Part shown: positions 5,026 through 5,913 of the stretch, in pieces
How the letters are laid out: each line of letters starts with the position of its first letter
How positions within the stretch are numbered: the stretch's first letter is position 1
Assembly: GCA_030824835.1 (NCBI GenBank)
Contig: JAPJRA010000265.1
Coordinates: forward strand, 1 to 5,913
Direction of reading: 5' to 3'
Source of the DNA: Geminicoccaceae bacterium
Lineage (GTDB): Bacteria; Pseudomonadota; Alphaproteobacteria; Geminicoccales; Geminicoccaceae
Length of the DNA: 5,913 nt
Translations under genes and position numbers: made by a program
The notes under the pieces: model-generated
Database searches by the model: none
What the model was told of the DNA's origin: nothing
What the model saw: the letters and a program-made list of their open reading frames with translations, nothing else

Positions 5026-5913
5026 ATGAGAGCGCTCGCTGCCGATGGTCGCCCGAGCCTGCTGGGCATCGACTCCGATGGATTGGAAGCTTGCCTGGAC
5101 GCTCTCGGCGAACCCGAGCGCGGGCGGCGGTTGCGGGCCCGTCAGCTGTTCCACTGGCTGTATCATCGCGGCGCCGCCTCGTTCGAGACCATGACCACGC
5201 TACCGCGCGAGCTGCGTGGCCGGCTGGCAGAGGCTTATTCGGTGGCTCGGCCCGACATCGTCACCGAACAGCGCTCGGCCGACGGTACCCGCAAGTGGCT
5301 GTTGCGCTTTGCCGACGGACAAGAAGTCGAGAGCGTCTTCATCCCAGAGGATGATCGGGGTGCCTTGTGCGTGTCGACCCAGGTCGGCTGTACCCTCACC
5401 TGCAGTTTCTGCCATACCGGCACGATGCCTCTGGTGCGCAACCTGGGTGCGCCGGAAATCGTGGCGCAGATGCTGGTGGCCCGCGACTCGCTGGGCGAGT
5501 GGCCGACCGGACATGCCGGCCGGCTGTTCACCAATGTGGTGGTCATGGGCATGGGCGAGCCGCTGCTCAATTATGATGCCACCGTAGCAGCGCTCCGACT
5601 GGCATTGGACGAGCACGGGCTCAATCTTTCACGCCGGCGCATCACCGTCTCGACTTCGGGCGTGGTGCCCAGGATCGAGCAACTCGGGGCCGATCTGGGG
5701 GTGGGCCTTGCGATCTCTCTGCACGCGGTTCGCGACGAGTTGCGCGACGAGCTGGTACCGATCAATCGCAAGTGGAATATCGCTGCCTTGCTGGATGCGT
5801 GCCGTCGCTACCCGGCACGCCGGCCCACCACGTTCGAATACGTGATGCTGCAAGGCGTCAACGACAGCGATGCCGACGCGCGCGAACTGGTGCGGCTGAT
5901 CAAGCAGTACGAT
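5026..5913 (+). CDS. rlmN: Dual-specificity RNA methyltransferase RlmN (partial, 3' end beyond window)
   Basis: The reading frame is open from the ATG at 5026 to the window edge (296 codons), about three quarters of a usual RlmN. RlmN is a radical SAM enzyme that methylates C2 of adenosine 2503 in 23S rRNA and of adenosine 37 in some tRNAs, which affects translation accuracy. The N-terminal accessory domain is present (ARQLFHWLYHRG, 38-49). The region VESVFIPEDDR (101-111) holds E102, equivalent by alignment to the E. coli general base E105. The [4Fe-4S] motif CTLTCSFC has C122, C126 and C129. C115 matches E. coli C118. SAM-contact segments GMGEP (175-179) and TVSTSG (207-212) follow, then SLHA (231-234) and VPINRKWN (244-251). 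The methyl-carrying cysteine equivalent to E. coli C355 lies beyond the window. It follows the IalB-family gene by 10 bases. Identification is very secure. Confidence 0.95.
   Translation, partial: MRALAADGRPSLLGIDSDGLEACLDALGEPERGRRLRARQLFHWLYHRGAASFETMTTLPRELRGRLAEAYSVARPDIVTEQRSADGTRKWLLRFADGQEVESVFIPEDDRGALCVSTQVGCTLTCSFCHTGTMPLVRNLGAPEIVAQMLVARDSLGEWPTGHAGRLFTNVVVMGMGEPLLNYDATVAALRLALDEHGLNLSRRRITVSTSGVVPRIEQLGADLGVGLAISLHAVRDELRDELVPINRKWNIAALLDACRRYPARRPTTFEYVMLQGVNDSDADARELVRLIKQYD

Noticed and set aside
4449..5069. Minus-strand open frame (206 codons) opposite the IalB-family gene
   Set aside because: The plus strand has a signal peptide, a ribosome binding site and clear IalB motifs; the minus frame has a His/Arg-rich sequence with no domain.
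5731..5755. Short direct repeat (RDEL-RDEL) in rlmN
   Set aside because: RlmN proteins normally have a similar DE-x-RDE-x-VPIN segment here, so it reflects family conservation rather than a duplication.

Overview
The window looks like an ordinary chromosomal stretch from a GC-rich alphaproteobacterium, most likely of the Rhodospirillales type. This is inferred from family content (an RppH/IalA-type Nudix hydrolase, an IalB-family secreted protein, alphaproteobacterial-type RlmN and SpoU methyltransferases), not from a marker gene. It holds seven protein-coding genes and is densely packed. No intergenic gap exceeds about 110 bases, and I saw no rRNA, tRNA, CRISPR array, insertion sequence or phage gene.

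Left block (+ strand, 21-1527): a membrane-anchored protein of the divergent polysaccharide deacetylase family, whose usual metal and catalytic motifs appear eroded, is followed after 4 bases by rppH, which starts with GTG and encodes an RNA 5' pyrophosphohydrolase. The two probably share a transcript.

Middle block (- strand, 1490-3727): a zinc-independent NADPH:quinone oxidoreductase-type MDR enzyme precedes a glutathione S-transferase that carries an unusual tail of about 180 residues. The tail is proline-rich, contains repeats and ends in RRRR. The GST gene converges on rppH and overlaps its 3' end by 38 bases.

Right block (+ strand, 3835-5913): this block is divergent from the oxidoreductase, across a 107-base gap. 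It contains a compact SpoU/TrmH-family RNA methyltransferase, a secreted IalB-family protein, and rlmN. rlmN is cut by the window edge after 296 codons, before its second catalytic cysteine. The last two genes are 10 bases apart and probably translationally coupled.

Functionally this is a mix of RNA housekeeping (RppH, SpoU methyltransferase, RlmN), redox/detoxification (quinone oxidoreductase, GST) and cell envelope (deacetylase-like protein, IalB). I found no defence system, secretion system or biosynthetic cluster. The points most worth a second look are the tailed GST with its antisense overlap into rppH, and the apparently inactive deacetylase-like protein.
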